From Castanea sativa (Eukaryota; Streptophyta; Magnoliopsida; Fagales; Fagaceae): 64,000 nt of DNA. The DNA is taken from NCBI RefSeq assembly GCF_040712315.1, contig NC_134017.1, positions 25,276,322 through 25,340,321 of the forward strand, in the 5' to 3' direction. The position numbers and the translations under genes were made by a program. A model generated the notes under the pieces. The model worked only from the letters and a program-made list of their open reading frames with translations, was not told the DNA's origin and ran no database searches. Below, piece by piece: positions 34,014 through 44,793 of the stretch; position 1 is the stretch's first letter, and every line of letters begins with the position of its first letter.

Positions 34014-36202
34014 ATGGCTTCCTGTTCGTCTAGCGACAATGTAGTCAAAGCCATAGACGAGTATCACGACTTTTCTAGTTATGATACTTCTAGTAACAAT
34101 AGCAGTAGTAGTGGTCACACAACAGAGGAATATACCTCTGGTGTCCTGGGAATTCCCCTAGAGAGCTTACAAGAAAATGTTAGGACGAGGGCAGCTTCTG
34201 GGGCTGACACCTCGACGAGCTCCCCGCCGTCCTCCCCTCTGGACGAAGGGGAAACTGTATATAGTTGTGCTATAGAGGTTCCTTCTAGGACGGACGAGAG
34301 GAGGTTAGATGCCCTTAGGAGTTGGTTTCAAATTCCTGACGACCTAAACCCTAGGTTAGCTGTCCGAGGTTAATGGTGTTGCCAGCCTCGTTTTGGAATA
34401 GGCGTTTATGAAGCTTATCTGTTAGGGGGGCTTAGACTTCCTTTGAATGCCTTTGCTAGGGAATTACTCACTAGGTTGGGCTTGGGAGTGTGTCAGCTTA
34501 ACCCCAACGCATGGAGACTAATTGTCTCTATGCAAGTCTTATGGAGGGAGGTATTTGATGGGGACCGTCCTATCCCCGTGGACAAGTTCTTGTACTACTA
34601 TAAACCCTCCGAGATAAGTCAATCTCAAGGCTTCCATCAGTTTACAGCCAGGGGCAATGACTGTAGACTGATTAAGTCTTTGCCCTCGTCTGACAGAAAT
34701 TGGAAGACATAATTTTTCTTTGTCTCTGGTTTCTGGGTGGGGCATCCTATTGAGGTTGGTAGAGACTCGTTTGCTCCTTATACTGGAGACTTAGGGAACC
34801 TTCGTCCAGAAGGTATGTTATGCTTTTTTTTTTTTTTTTATACTTTATCTTTGGACAATGGTCTAACCTTAACTTCCTTCTTCCCTTTCCAGCCGTTGGA
34901 CGCCCTTCGTTGAGCAAGTTCCACCGTGATCGCGTCCACAAGGCCCGTCTACATTCTGATCGAGACTTTCATTCGTTGGTGACCCTTCAGCGTCTACACA
35001 GGTGGGGATTTGGCCCCGAACCATCCGTCGAAGCTTTAGCACACGAACAAACCATCCGTAGACGTGAGTACTCCTCTTAAAGATATGCGTTTTTCATTTT
35101 TATTTTTTTATTATTATTTATTTGTATGTATGTGTGTTCGCATTTTTTTTTTTTTTAGGAATAGCAACCATGAAGGGAAATAAAGGGAAAGAAGTGATTG
35201 ACGAGGCAATTAGACCTGAGTCTCAACCCCAGCCTCGTCCTGCTGCTGGAGAAAAGAGGAAAAGTTTGTCCAAGCATGTGGACTTGGCTAGCTTGCCCAG
35301 TCATCGGGGGAAGAAGGCCAAGCATGGGTCGTCCAGACCCGAAACTGCTAGGCCTGATTCTCCTTCCCAGCCACCCGGCCTGATCGTTGATGTAGACTCG
35401 TCCACGCCTGTCAGCGTCACTCCATCTAAGTCCCCTGCTCCTGACTCGTCCCAGCCTCCTCGAAGGATTTCTACTAATTTATTGGAGAATGAGGATCTGG
35501 CTTGGGAACGATTCCAAGAGGCTGTGAAAGGCGAAGACGTGGCTGCGTGCTACGACATGTCTTTGAAAGAGTTCGAGCACTCTGGCGTCCACGATCTCTT
35601 TAAGGTGACCATTTTTGCCTCGTCTTGGTTTAACCATGTTACCCAATGTTATTTCTACCTTCTGAACTTTCTATTCTTCCATGTAGGCAATGTCAAAGTT
35701 CATAGCTGTGTCCAAGCAGGCCACAGAGATGGACAGGACGAGGATCCTTCTAGAGAAAAGAATAGAAGAGATCAAGAACGACTGTAGGACGTGGGCCGAG
35801 GTGGCGAACAAGGCCAAGGACGAGGCTGAGGAGTTGAAGGCTTTGGTGGGGGAGCTGAAGTCCGACGCTGCCAAGAAGGACGACCGTCTTGAACTTCTTC
35901 GAAGGGAGAATGACGAGCTGAGTCTTCTTCTTAAGAAAGCTAAAGACGAGGCAGTGGAGGAATTCAAAGTGTCCAAATAGTTTACTGACCTGATGGACAC
36001 GAATTACGCAGCAGGGTTTGAGGATTTTAGGATGGACGCTATTGACAGCTTTCCTGGAGTTGACTTTTGCACCATTAAACTCAACCTTGGCGCTGGCACA
36101 AGTTCTCTTGTTCACACAAGCTCAGACGATGTCAACATCGAGGACGACGCTTCCACCAAACTAGCTCAGGACGACCCTAACATTGATGCCCCCCCCTCTT
36201 GA
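34014..36202 (+). pseudogene. Antisense spliced gene in the Tat element (Transposase_28-like)
   Basis: Four exons with GT-AG introns: 34014-34812, 34893-35063, 35159-35604 and 35687-36202. They join in one frame (1932 nt, 644 codons with stop), strong evidence that the intron model is right. Exon 1: Ser-rich N-terminus, then FGIGVYEAYLLGGLRLPLNA, LTRLGLGVCQLNPNAWR and FFFVSGFWVGHP, which match the plant 'putative gypsy type transposon' domain. Exon 3: basic, Pro/Ser-rich linker with KRKSLSKH. Exon 4: coiled coil (LELLRRENDELSLLLKKAKDE) and acidic tail. In-frame stops at 34371 (TAA), 34710 (TAA) and 35978 (TAG) make this copy dead. An upstream ATG at 34005 is followed by TCT TAA. Function in the family is unknown. 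Confidence 0.8.
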
Positions 36203-37244
36203 AGAATTTTTTTTTAACCAATGTTATTATTGTTTGGCTTTCTTTTCTTTCTTTTTATTTAAAATGTATTCAAGTACAATCACCTCGTCTAGAGTGTTCT
36301 GGACGAGTTTATCAACAATTGCTTTTTAATGCATATTTTATAAGGGTTTTTGGACGGTGGTCGTTTACCCTCTTTAGACTTAAAGAATATCTTCTTTATC
36401 TGTTACCTATTGTATGGACGAGCTTATTCATTGCTATCATTTATGCAATTGTGTTTTTCTTTAAACAATGTTCTAAGCATTGAATGATCGTCTACACAAT
36501 TTCTTTGTGGACGACCCGCTTAGGACGATAAGGATGACTGCATTACTTTGGCTTGTCCTTTAGGCCATTGTTACTCGTCTTCTCGCAGGGAGTTCGTAAC
36601 GTTCATGTTTCACCCGTCTTGACTAGCTGCTCGTCTTTGGAAGGCTACGCCTTAATGCCTACTTTCTTAGACGAGTGGGGCCTTGGGCTCTTCTTTTTGC
36701 TTTATACTCATTTAAAGGAAATCTTGGACAAGCATGCCCTTTTTTTTTATCCTTATTTAAAGGAAAGCCTTGGACGAGTATGCATTGGCTTATTTCTCTT
36801 TACTTTATCCTTTTTAAAGGAAAGCCTTGGACGAGTATGCCTTAGCTTATTTCTCTTTGCTTAATCCTTATTAAAGGAAAGCCTTGGACGAGAGTTTCTA
36901 CGTCTGAAAATTTCTATTCGTCTTAGGCTTTTGCCCCTTCTGTGGGTATTATTATGGAAACTAAATTTATGCATCAAATACATAAGAAATTCAAACCATA
37001 TTATTACATGAACATTGTTCACAAACGTGGCACATGCTTATAAGCTAGTGCCTTATTAAAATACTTAAGAAAAGTACATAATCTCGTCTTTCATAAGCTG
37101 GTCTGTAAGCGGTGCAAAAGTTTAAGAACTAGTGCACTTTTATTCATAACACACCATAATAGTAGTAAGAACACAACAGTAAATATAAGCGAACACGCAA
37201 ATCATAGCTGTAACTTTGCCACCGACTTCCCTCATCCCTGCTTA
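36203..37244. other. Untranslated spacer where sense and antisense units converge
   Basis: Lies between the antisense gene's stop and the integrase stop. No open frame is convincing. Many GGACGAG / CTCGTCC motifs occur, as elsewhere in the element. Confidence 0.5.
36690..36905 (+). repeat. Tandem repeat, ~65-70 bp, about three and a half units
   Basis: Units are built on TTTAAAGGAAAGCCTTGGACGAGTATGCC followed by a pyrimidine-rich spacer (TTATTTCTCTTTGCTTTATCC). First unit most diverged. Confidence 0.8.
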
Positions 37245-39416
37245 TCACTGATAGTACCTCCTCAGATGTTCCACGTTCCAGGGATGCTCTAACTTCTGCC
37301 CGTCCAGAGCTTCCAGGTAGTAAGACCCCTGCCTCTTGCAGTTGATTACCCTGTAGGGTCCTTCCCAATTGGGTCCCAGTTTTCCATGAGTTGGGTTTCT
37401 AGTCGCCAAGGAGACTCTTTTGAGGACAAGGTCCCCCACACCGAACTGTCTGGGTTTTACCATGGCATCATGCTGTCTGGCCATAAGATTTTTGTACCTT
37501 GCCTTCCTTTGCTCCGCATCCATTCTTACCTCGTCAATAAGATCGAGGGTAAGGCGAAGTTGTTCCCCATTTTCTTTCTCCTGGTATTCCATCACTCGGT
37601 GACTTGCCATATGAACCTCCGCTGGTATGACAGCTTCACTCCCATAAGCTAGTTTAAAAGGGGTCTCTCCTGTCGGAGTTCATACAGTCGTCCTATAGGC
37701 CCAAAGAACACCTGGTAGCTTGTCTGGCCATATCCCTTTTGCCCCCTCGATCCGAGTCTTGATGATTTTCAGTAGGGATCGGTTTGCTACTTCTGCTTGT
37801 CCATTTACCTGTGGATGGGAGGGTGAGGAATAGTGATTCTTGATCCCAAAATGATTGCAAAAGTCCATGAAGGGTGCGTTGTCGAATTGTCGTCCGTTGT
37901 CAGATACTAATACCCTGGGTACTCCAAACCTACATAGAATATTCTTCCATACAAAATTTTTCACGTTCTGCTGAGTGATTGCTGCAAGAGGCTCGACTTC
38001 TACCCACTTGGTGAAGTAATCGATTCCTACCACCAAAAACTTCATTTGCCGGGTTCCCATGGGGAGTGGCTCGAGATATCCGGCACCCCATCGTGCGAAG
38101 GGCCATGGGGCCATCATTGGGGTCCTGCACTGACTGCGTCTAGGCACATTGCTATAGCGCTGGCATTGGTCACATACCTTGACATAGGCTTTAGCATCTG
38201 CCTGCATTGTAGGCCAGTAGTAGCCGGCACGGACGATCTTATGGACTAGCGACCTTGCTCCTGAATGATTTCCACATGATCCTTCATGAACTTCTCTTAG
38301 AACATAGTTTGACTCGTCAAGAGCCAAGCACCTTAAGTAAGGTTGGGAAAAACCTCGCTTGTACAACACTTCATTTATGAGGACGTACTTGGCTGCCCTG
38401 ACCTTTAACTTTCTCGCTTCATCCTTGTCTTCTGGAAGCATTCCATCTTTGAGATAAATCATTATCGGACTCATCCAATTTGCTCCTCTTCCTATCTGCT
38501 GTATGTCAGGGATGTCTATGCTAGGCATATATTGGATGTTGTCGTACTCGTCTATGACCCCCGCCAAAGCTGCTTTTGCCAAGGCGTCTGCTTTCGTATT
38601 TTCTTCCCTGGGTAGTTGAACAAAACTTACAACTGAAAATTTTCGTGCAAGTCGTTTCACTTTGTTGAGGTATTTCTTCATTCGATCTTCCTTAGTATCA
38701 CACATCCCATTTACTTGGTTAATGACTAGTTGAGAATCTCCTCTGATTGTTACCGACTCTACCCCTAAGGACTTAGCTAATTCCAATCTCTTGAGTAGAG
38801 CCTCGTACTCAGCCTCGTTGTTGGTAGTTTGATACTGCAGACGGGCTACATACTCCAACCTGTCACCCTCAGGGGATTTCAGTATAACTCCAATCCCTCT
38901 TGCGTACAGTATGGATGATCCGTCTACATTAATCACCCACCTTTCAATTCCTTCATCCTTGTCCAAGTCGCCCTGACTGGTGGTGAATTCTGCGATAAAA
39001 TCTACTAACGCTTGCGCCTTTATCGTACTTCTTGGGAGGTATCTGATATCAAATTCGCTGAGCTCAACGGCCCACTGTACTAGCCGTCCAGCAGCCTCCA
39101 ACTTGTTCATTGCCTTCTTTATGGGATGGTCTGTTAGGACATTGATGATGTGTGCCTGGAAATAATGCCTCAGTTTCCTGGAAGCCGTGATCAATGCAAA
39201 GGCTAGTTTCTCCATCATCGGGTATCGTCCTTCTGCCCCTCTCATCGCGTGGCTTGTGTAATAGACCGGTTTCTAGACTCTCCCCTCTTCTCTGACCAAC
39301 GTTGAGCTTACTGCGTATGGGGACACTGCCAAATACAAGTACAACTCCTCCCCAGGTACAGACGGACTCAACAGTGGTGCCGTCATGAGATACGTCTTCA
39401 AGTCTTGAAAGGCCTA
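37245..39416 (-). pseudogene. Tat pol 3' part: RNase H, archaeal-type RNase H, integrase
   Basis: A mostly open minus-strand region, interrupted at 37678 (TGA) and near 39257 (TAG). First RNase H end: MRGAEGRYPMMEKLAFALI. Second RNase H: INVDGSS, NNEAEYEAL, RGDSQLVINQV, KADALA, giving the D-E-D-D set. Integrase: an HHCC zinc finger (HEGSCGNHSGA..H...CDQCQRY), then a core with LVSDNGRQFDNAPF and HPQVNGQAEVANRSLLKIIK. The first catalytic Asp, expected in WGLDILGPLP, is replaced (WGAGYLEPLP). The C-terminal part (37610-37245) carries FGVGDLVLKRV and ends HLRRYYQ. It would have inserted cDNA into the host genome. Confidence 0.9.
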
Positions 39417-40929
39417 TTAACACTCGTCCGTCCACTCAAAAACCTTCCTGAGGATTTTAAAGAATGGTAAACATTTGTCAGTAGCTTTCGATACAAACCT
39501 GTTGAGGGCGGCGACTCGTCCAGTAAGAGACTGGACTTCCTTGATATTTTTCGGTGGCTCCATGTTCAGTATTGCCTGGATTTTATCCGGATTTGCTTCG
39601 ATTCCTCTGTGCGAAACCATGAACCCCAAAAATTTCCCCGACGAAACTCCAAAAGCACACTTGCTTGGATTTAATTTCATGTTGTACCGCCGCAATGTAT
39701 CAAAAGTCTCTTGAAGGTCGTCCAGATGTTTATCCTCGTCCTGACTCTTTACCAGCATGTCGTCTACATAAACCTCCACATTTTGCCCGATTTGAGGACG
39801 GAACATACGGTTAACCAACCTTTGGTAAGTCGCCCCTGCGTTCTTCAAACCAAAGGGCATTACCTTGTAGCAATACAACCCTTGGCTTGTAATGAATGAG
39901 GTCTCCTCTTGATCCGCTTCATCCATTTATATTTGGTTGTATCCTGAGAAAGCGTCCATGAAGCTAAGCATTCTGTGACCTGCCGTCGAGTCCACCAACT
40001 GCTCAATGCGTGGCAATGGGTAACTATCCTTGGGGCAAACTTTGTTTAAATCAGTGAAGTCCACGCACATTCGCCACTTGCCGTTAGCTTTCTTGACCAT
40101 GACTACGTTCGCCAACCAATCTGGATAATAAACTTCTCGGATGAACTCCGCGGCGACCAACTTCAGTACTTCTTCCTTAATGGCATCATCTCGCTCAGGA
40201 GCAAAAATGCTTTTCTTTTGACGCACTGGCTTTGAATAGGGACACATGTTCAGGCTGTGGGTAATGACACTCGGATCAATGCCAGGCATGTCCTCATGAT
40301 TCCATGCAAAGACATCGAGGCTTTTCTTCAGAAACTGGACTAAAGCGTGCTTTGTCCCCTCGTCCATGCTCGCCCCAATTCTAGTAAACTTCTCAGGCTG
40401 GTTATCATCCAAAGGGACGTCTTCTAATACTTCCGTGGGCTTCGCCGCGATCCTTCTCCCGTCTATACTCATTGCCTGCATGTGCTCGTCCATTGCTAAC
40501 ATAGCTAAGTAGCATTCTCTGGTGGCCAATTGATCTCCTTGTACTTGGCCTATCCCGTGCTCGGTTGGAAATTTAATGGACAAGTGGTAGGTAGAGGTTA
40601 CCGCCTTCCAGCTATTCAAAGTTGGTCTTCCAATAATTGCATTATATGACGATGCACAATCAACAACAAGGAAATTTACCTCCTTGGTTATCTGTTGTGG
40701 ATATGTTCCAACGACCACTTGTAATGTGATGGTGCCCATCGGTTGCACCTTCATTCCTCCGAATCCTACCAACGGCGAGTTCACTGGTCGAAGCTGAGCT
40801 CGTCCTAGCCTCATTTGCTGGAATGCGGGGTAGTAGAGAATGTCTGCAGAGCTGCCGTTGTTTATCAACACCTTCCTGGTCATGTAGTCAGAGATGAGTA
40901 GGGTGATGACTATCGTGTGGGTGGTGAAG
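39417..40929 (-). pseudogene. Tat protease and reverse transcriptase, broken
   Basis: Protease: TRKVLINNGSSADILYYPAF; the catalytic Asp of the usual LID(N/G)GSS is Asn here. RT: WLANVVMVKKANGKWRMCVD, LNKVCPKDSYPLP, DAFSGYNQ, then a TAA at 39927, MPFGLKNAGATYQRLVN and the catalytic YVDDM. The thumb/connection region follows (GRVAALNRFVSKATDKCLPF) and ends in tandem stops TAA TAG at 39414-39419. A frameshift near 40930 separates it from the preceding gag-pol linker. Confidence 0.9.
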
Positions 40930-42463
40930 TCATCCTGCTTCCTCGTCCGTGAACGTAACGGCCTGCTGGTCTACTTCCCTCGTCCTAGAGGGTCGTCCGG
41001 ACAGCTGGATGTTCTGTACTACCTTCAGGTACGTCTTCCTTGACTTGGATGACTGCGCTGTCGAATTTCCTCCTATAATCACCCTTATTTCTCCTAGTGG
41101 GGGACGTGATGATTCTTCCACCTTGGCTTTCATTTTCTCATCTCTTTGGTCTCGTCCAAGGAAGTTCCTCAATTTTCCTTGTCTAATGAGATTTTCTATC
41201 TACTGCTTTAAGTCAAAACACTCGTCCGTGTCATGGCCGTGGTCTCTGTAAAAGCGGCAGTACTTGCTCCTATTACGCTTGTTGGGGTCTCCCTTCATTT
41301 TATCCGGCCACTTCAAGGATGGATCGTCCTTGATCTGCATAAGAACCTGCTCTAGTGGCATAGTCAGGGGCGTGTATTGCTGATTCCTCGCGGAGGAACT
41401 CGCCTTCTTACTATCCTTATCTTTCCTCTCGTCTACCCAAGCTTTCTTTGGACGAGGTCCTTGATCCGGATAACGATGGTGACCCGCTTCCGAGCATTCT
41501 ACCCTTTTTCTTTTCTTGGCTATGATAGCGTCCTCAGCATTCATAAAATTCTGAGCCGAATGGACGAGCTTGGCCATAGTCTGTGGTTCTTGCTCGTAGA
41601 GCTTATGAATGAACAAGTCAAAATTGACCCAATTGTGGAAAGCGGCCAGCAATAACTTGTCATCCATCTCGTCCACCGTCAAGGCCTCCCTATTAAACCG
41701 GGTGATAAAGGATCGTAAACTCTCATTTTCTATCTTGCTCTATAGTCAGTAGACTAGAGGAGGAACGTTTGTGACGCTGTCCTCCAATGAAATTGTTGAC
41801 AAACAGCTTACTCAACTCTTCAAATGATCCCACCGAGTTTGGAGGAATCTTACTGAACCACACTCGTGCTGGTCCCTTAAGTGTGGTAGGAAAAGCTCTG
41901 CACATGATCTCGTTCGGGACCCCCTGCAGGTGCATGGTCGTCTTGAAAGTTGCAATGTGATTGCAAGGGTCGCGATTTCCATCGTACGAGTCTAAAGAAG
42001 GCATTTTGAATTTCGGGAGTAGAGGATGACTGTTGATGGAAGCTGTGAAAGGGGAGTCCGTTCGGTGAACCATATTGTCTACTGGGTTTGCCCTCCTCAT
42101 ATTCTCCCTCATCTCATCCATGGCTTTCCTCATCTTGTCCATCTCTCTCTCCAAGTGCGGCATTCTTCTTGAAGTGGTACCCCTTGTCTGATTCTCGGAC
42201 GCGACATTTTCCCCTCCTCCTTCCTAACTCGGGGCCCATCCCTCCATGTGCCCATCTTGGCGTTGCCTCCTGAGGTTGATCTCCCTATTCAACTCCTGGT
42301 TCTGACATGTCAGTTCTGCCATAGTGGCAGCCATGGATTGTATGTGTTGAATAGAAGGCGGTTGTATTACAGGTGCTGATCTGGGATCGCGAAGGGGATT
42401 ACTAGATGCATCTCTACTCTCTTGGTGGCCTGGGCTGGTAGCCCTTGATCTTGTTCGAACCAT
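40930..42463 (-). pseudogene. Tat gag, broken
   Basis: Minus strand from ATG 42463 (MVRTRSRATSPGHQESRD). A stop TAG at 42224 is followed in frame by the capsid region: HPLLPKFKMPSLDSYDGNRD, GPARVWFSKIPPNSVGSFEE, then a frameshift near 41725, ESLRSFITRFNREALTVDE, a basic KKRKRVE, and the nucleocapsid motif CRFYRDHGHDTDEC. A TAG at 41200 follows LKQ and the frame then continues IENLIRQGKLRNFLGRD toward protease. Gag would form the particle core. Confidence 0.9.
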
Positions 42464-42558
42464 TCAGCCTTTTGTCTGGGACAGAGTAACCTTTGACAAC
42501 AAAAACACGATCGAATAAAAAGGACAGTGGATAGTGTTTGTTTGCTCTACTCTCGTTA

Positions 42559-42576
42559 TTCCCACAGACGGCGCCA
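42559..42576 (-). other. Primer binding site
   Basis: On the minus strand TGGCGCCGTCTGTGGGAA begins 2 nt after the 5' LTR end. TGGCGCC is the usual tRNA 3'-end complement in plant Ty3/gypsy elements and fixes the transcription direction as leftward. Confidence 0.85.
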
Positions 42577-42578
42577 AC

Positions 42579-43155
42579 TGATGATGCAAGAAAAATCAGT
42601 AGGCTAGATGCTCCGGATTTGAAAGGACCACTCGCTCTCTTATGACCTGAAAAATAAAGGAAAATGATCAAAGGTGACCGGGATCGCCGGCCAAGAACCC
42701 TCCGATGGTAAAGTTAGTTTTTCCTCTTTATCCTTGGAGTTCCAATTTCTTGGGAAAAGTTCAACATACCTTCCACTGGTCTGAATGGCTGTTTATATAG
42801 TGTCCTGGGGGCAGTTAATGGAATTGTAACCTCCCCTGGATTTCAGGAGGTCCGGGGTTCTTGGATAACTCCCATAACCACATGATAGTTGCATTTTATC
42901 ATACAACGGTCATCGGAAGTTATGCATGTATTACAGAATGATGGAGTGTATTTTAGTATTTCAGTGTACGTTTTCGTCCACTCGTCCTCGTGTGGACGAG
43001 TATAGTCAGGACGAGGTGGTTGTCTTCTCAAGACGAGAGACGTGAGTTTGACTCCGTCCATGGACGGCTATGGCATTAGCTCCCATCTTGATGCTTTCTT
43101 CTGGATGGCTGCTGGTGTGGATGACCGCGGACGATCTGGAGTACACTCCTCATCA
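42579..43155 (-). repeat. 5' LTR of the Tat element
   Basis: 577 bp. Its minus-strand TATA box (CACTATATAAACAGC, about 42787-42801) would drive gag-pol. Compared with the 3' LTR about 16 of the 18 differences are transitions. Confidence 0.95.
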
Positions 43156-44790
43156 ATCACTATATTTGTATCGTAACTTTTGATGACTTTTTCAATGGTT
43201 AGTATTTTTTGTTTAACGTTAAGACTGAATGCTAATTAGCTCACAATGTGCATGATGTTATATTTCTAAAAGGTAGCCAGTCAATCAATGTAACTTATAT
43301 TTTTTTTAAAAACAAAAAATAATTATTTTGTGTTTTTTCATTTAGTCACAATACAAATTGTTTTTTTTTTTACCAACCATTAACACTGGCACCCCTATCT
43401 ATGTGTTTAACAATATTCATGAACTCTTCTCTTGGCTATGTATTTTGACTTATTTTCTTTATATATAGGAATTTTGGTCTGTAAAAAATGCGTGCCTTTA
43501 TTATTTTTGAGGTATCTCTCTCTCATTACATTTTTCTTATGTGTATCATGTTTGTATTTATCTATCTAACTTTTATATATATAATCTTTTGATGCCTTTT
43601 TTTTGGCCCTTACAACAAATAGATTTCATACTAAACAAAAACTCAATTATGTTGTCATCATTTTTGTTTTTTTAATATATAAGGGATATTGAAGGAGAAT
43701 AAAAGTGACTTTTAGAGTAGTTTGGAGTTCCAATCTTTCTAGGTAGACTTAAAAGTTTGAACTATTTTATACAAAAATTATTGTGTATATATGTCAATTT
43801 TTCTCAACATAAAACTTATATGCGGGCCATATTTTGTCTATTAAAGCCAAATAGAATCACTTGGCATTTCTTCAATGACAGAATTGACTCCCTCTAAAGA
43901 CTCATATCTTAATGAATTTGACAGCTCTACTTAGTAAGCTTCTATTCTCTCTCTTTCTTACTCTATTCTCACAATTCAATATTTTATTACAATCACCAGA
44001 TAAAAAATATCTAGATTGTTATTTTGATTTTTTGGTCTCTTTGTGTTAATGGATTCTCATAATTTTAAACATATTTTATTCATAAGGTAATCAATTAGGG
44101 TTTGGAATTATTTTATGTAATGAGATTGTAATTATGGGTTACTTGGATTAAAATAATTCCTTTTGGAATTTTTTCTTGCAATGTGTCTCCAAGCAACTTG
44201 ATACACGGTTCTCATGCCCAATAAAGATCAATGTGTTTTTATAGTTGTTTAGAATGAAAAAATATCAATATATTTTGTGGGAGATATTTTTGTAACATTA
44301 AATTGACTTGATTCTTTTAACATTCATTTAGTGATAATCAAACTATAAATTGTTAGATTTTTTTAGAATTCAAAATTTTTATACATAACTTTTTTTTATA
44401 AAATTTTTGAGAAACATTTTATACGTAACTTATTGTATAGAAAATGATATTTGGATTTATTTATTATTTTTTTCTTTAAGTAGTGAAATTGAAGTAAACG
44501 TGTTCCATAGACTTTGTTTGTTGTTTGAGGACTTAGAATGTGGTGGAGTTGGGACATATTCCAACTCTATAAATGTGCAATAATCATTGCTTTGATTTAT
44601 ACAAATTTCTATAATTTTGATAATATATTTTTCACCTCTACGTTTTTTTTTTGTTACATTCGTTTGTGTGATTATGGTTGGTAATAATTTCTATGCAATA
44701 TATAGTCTTATTAATTGAATTTTCACTTTAACATTGTCCTATGTTAGTCATTATCCTTTGTAAGTGAGCTATGTTTGGATGATAAGGTAC
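43156..44790. other. AT-rich intergenic sequence
   Basis: No gene or named repeat seen. Homopolymer T and A runs only. Confidence 0.4.
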
Positions 44791-44793
44791 TAA

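Larger units (their letters stand above)
33077..43155 (-). mobile_element. Full-length Tat-type Ty3/gypsy retrotransposon (10.1 kb), defective
   Basis: Two 577-bp LTRs (33077-33653 and 42579-43155; TGATGA...TCATCA) flank a complete internal region. On the minus strand the order is PBS, gag, protease, RT, RNase H, second (archaeal-type) RNase H and integrase. The second RNase H and the long 3' region place it in the Tat lineage. An additional spliced gene lies on the opposite strand (34014-36202). The LTRs differ at about 18 positions with no indels (roughly 3%), nearly all transitions. The flanking bases share only ATC, so the expected 5-bp duplication is not intact. Many stops and frameshifts make it non-autonomous today. 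Confidence 0.95.

Noticed and set aside
37386..37652. Plus-strand frames opposite integrase and RT (also 38046-38249, 39475-39714, 40949-41251)
   Set aside because: Shadows of the minus-strand pol and gag frames; unlike 34014-36202 they have no promoter, introns or domain.
33077..43155. Chromovirus or Athila assignment for the LTR element
   Set aside because: No chromodomain seen after integrase and no env-like ORF on the sense strand. A second RNase H and an extra 3' gene fit Tat better.
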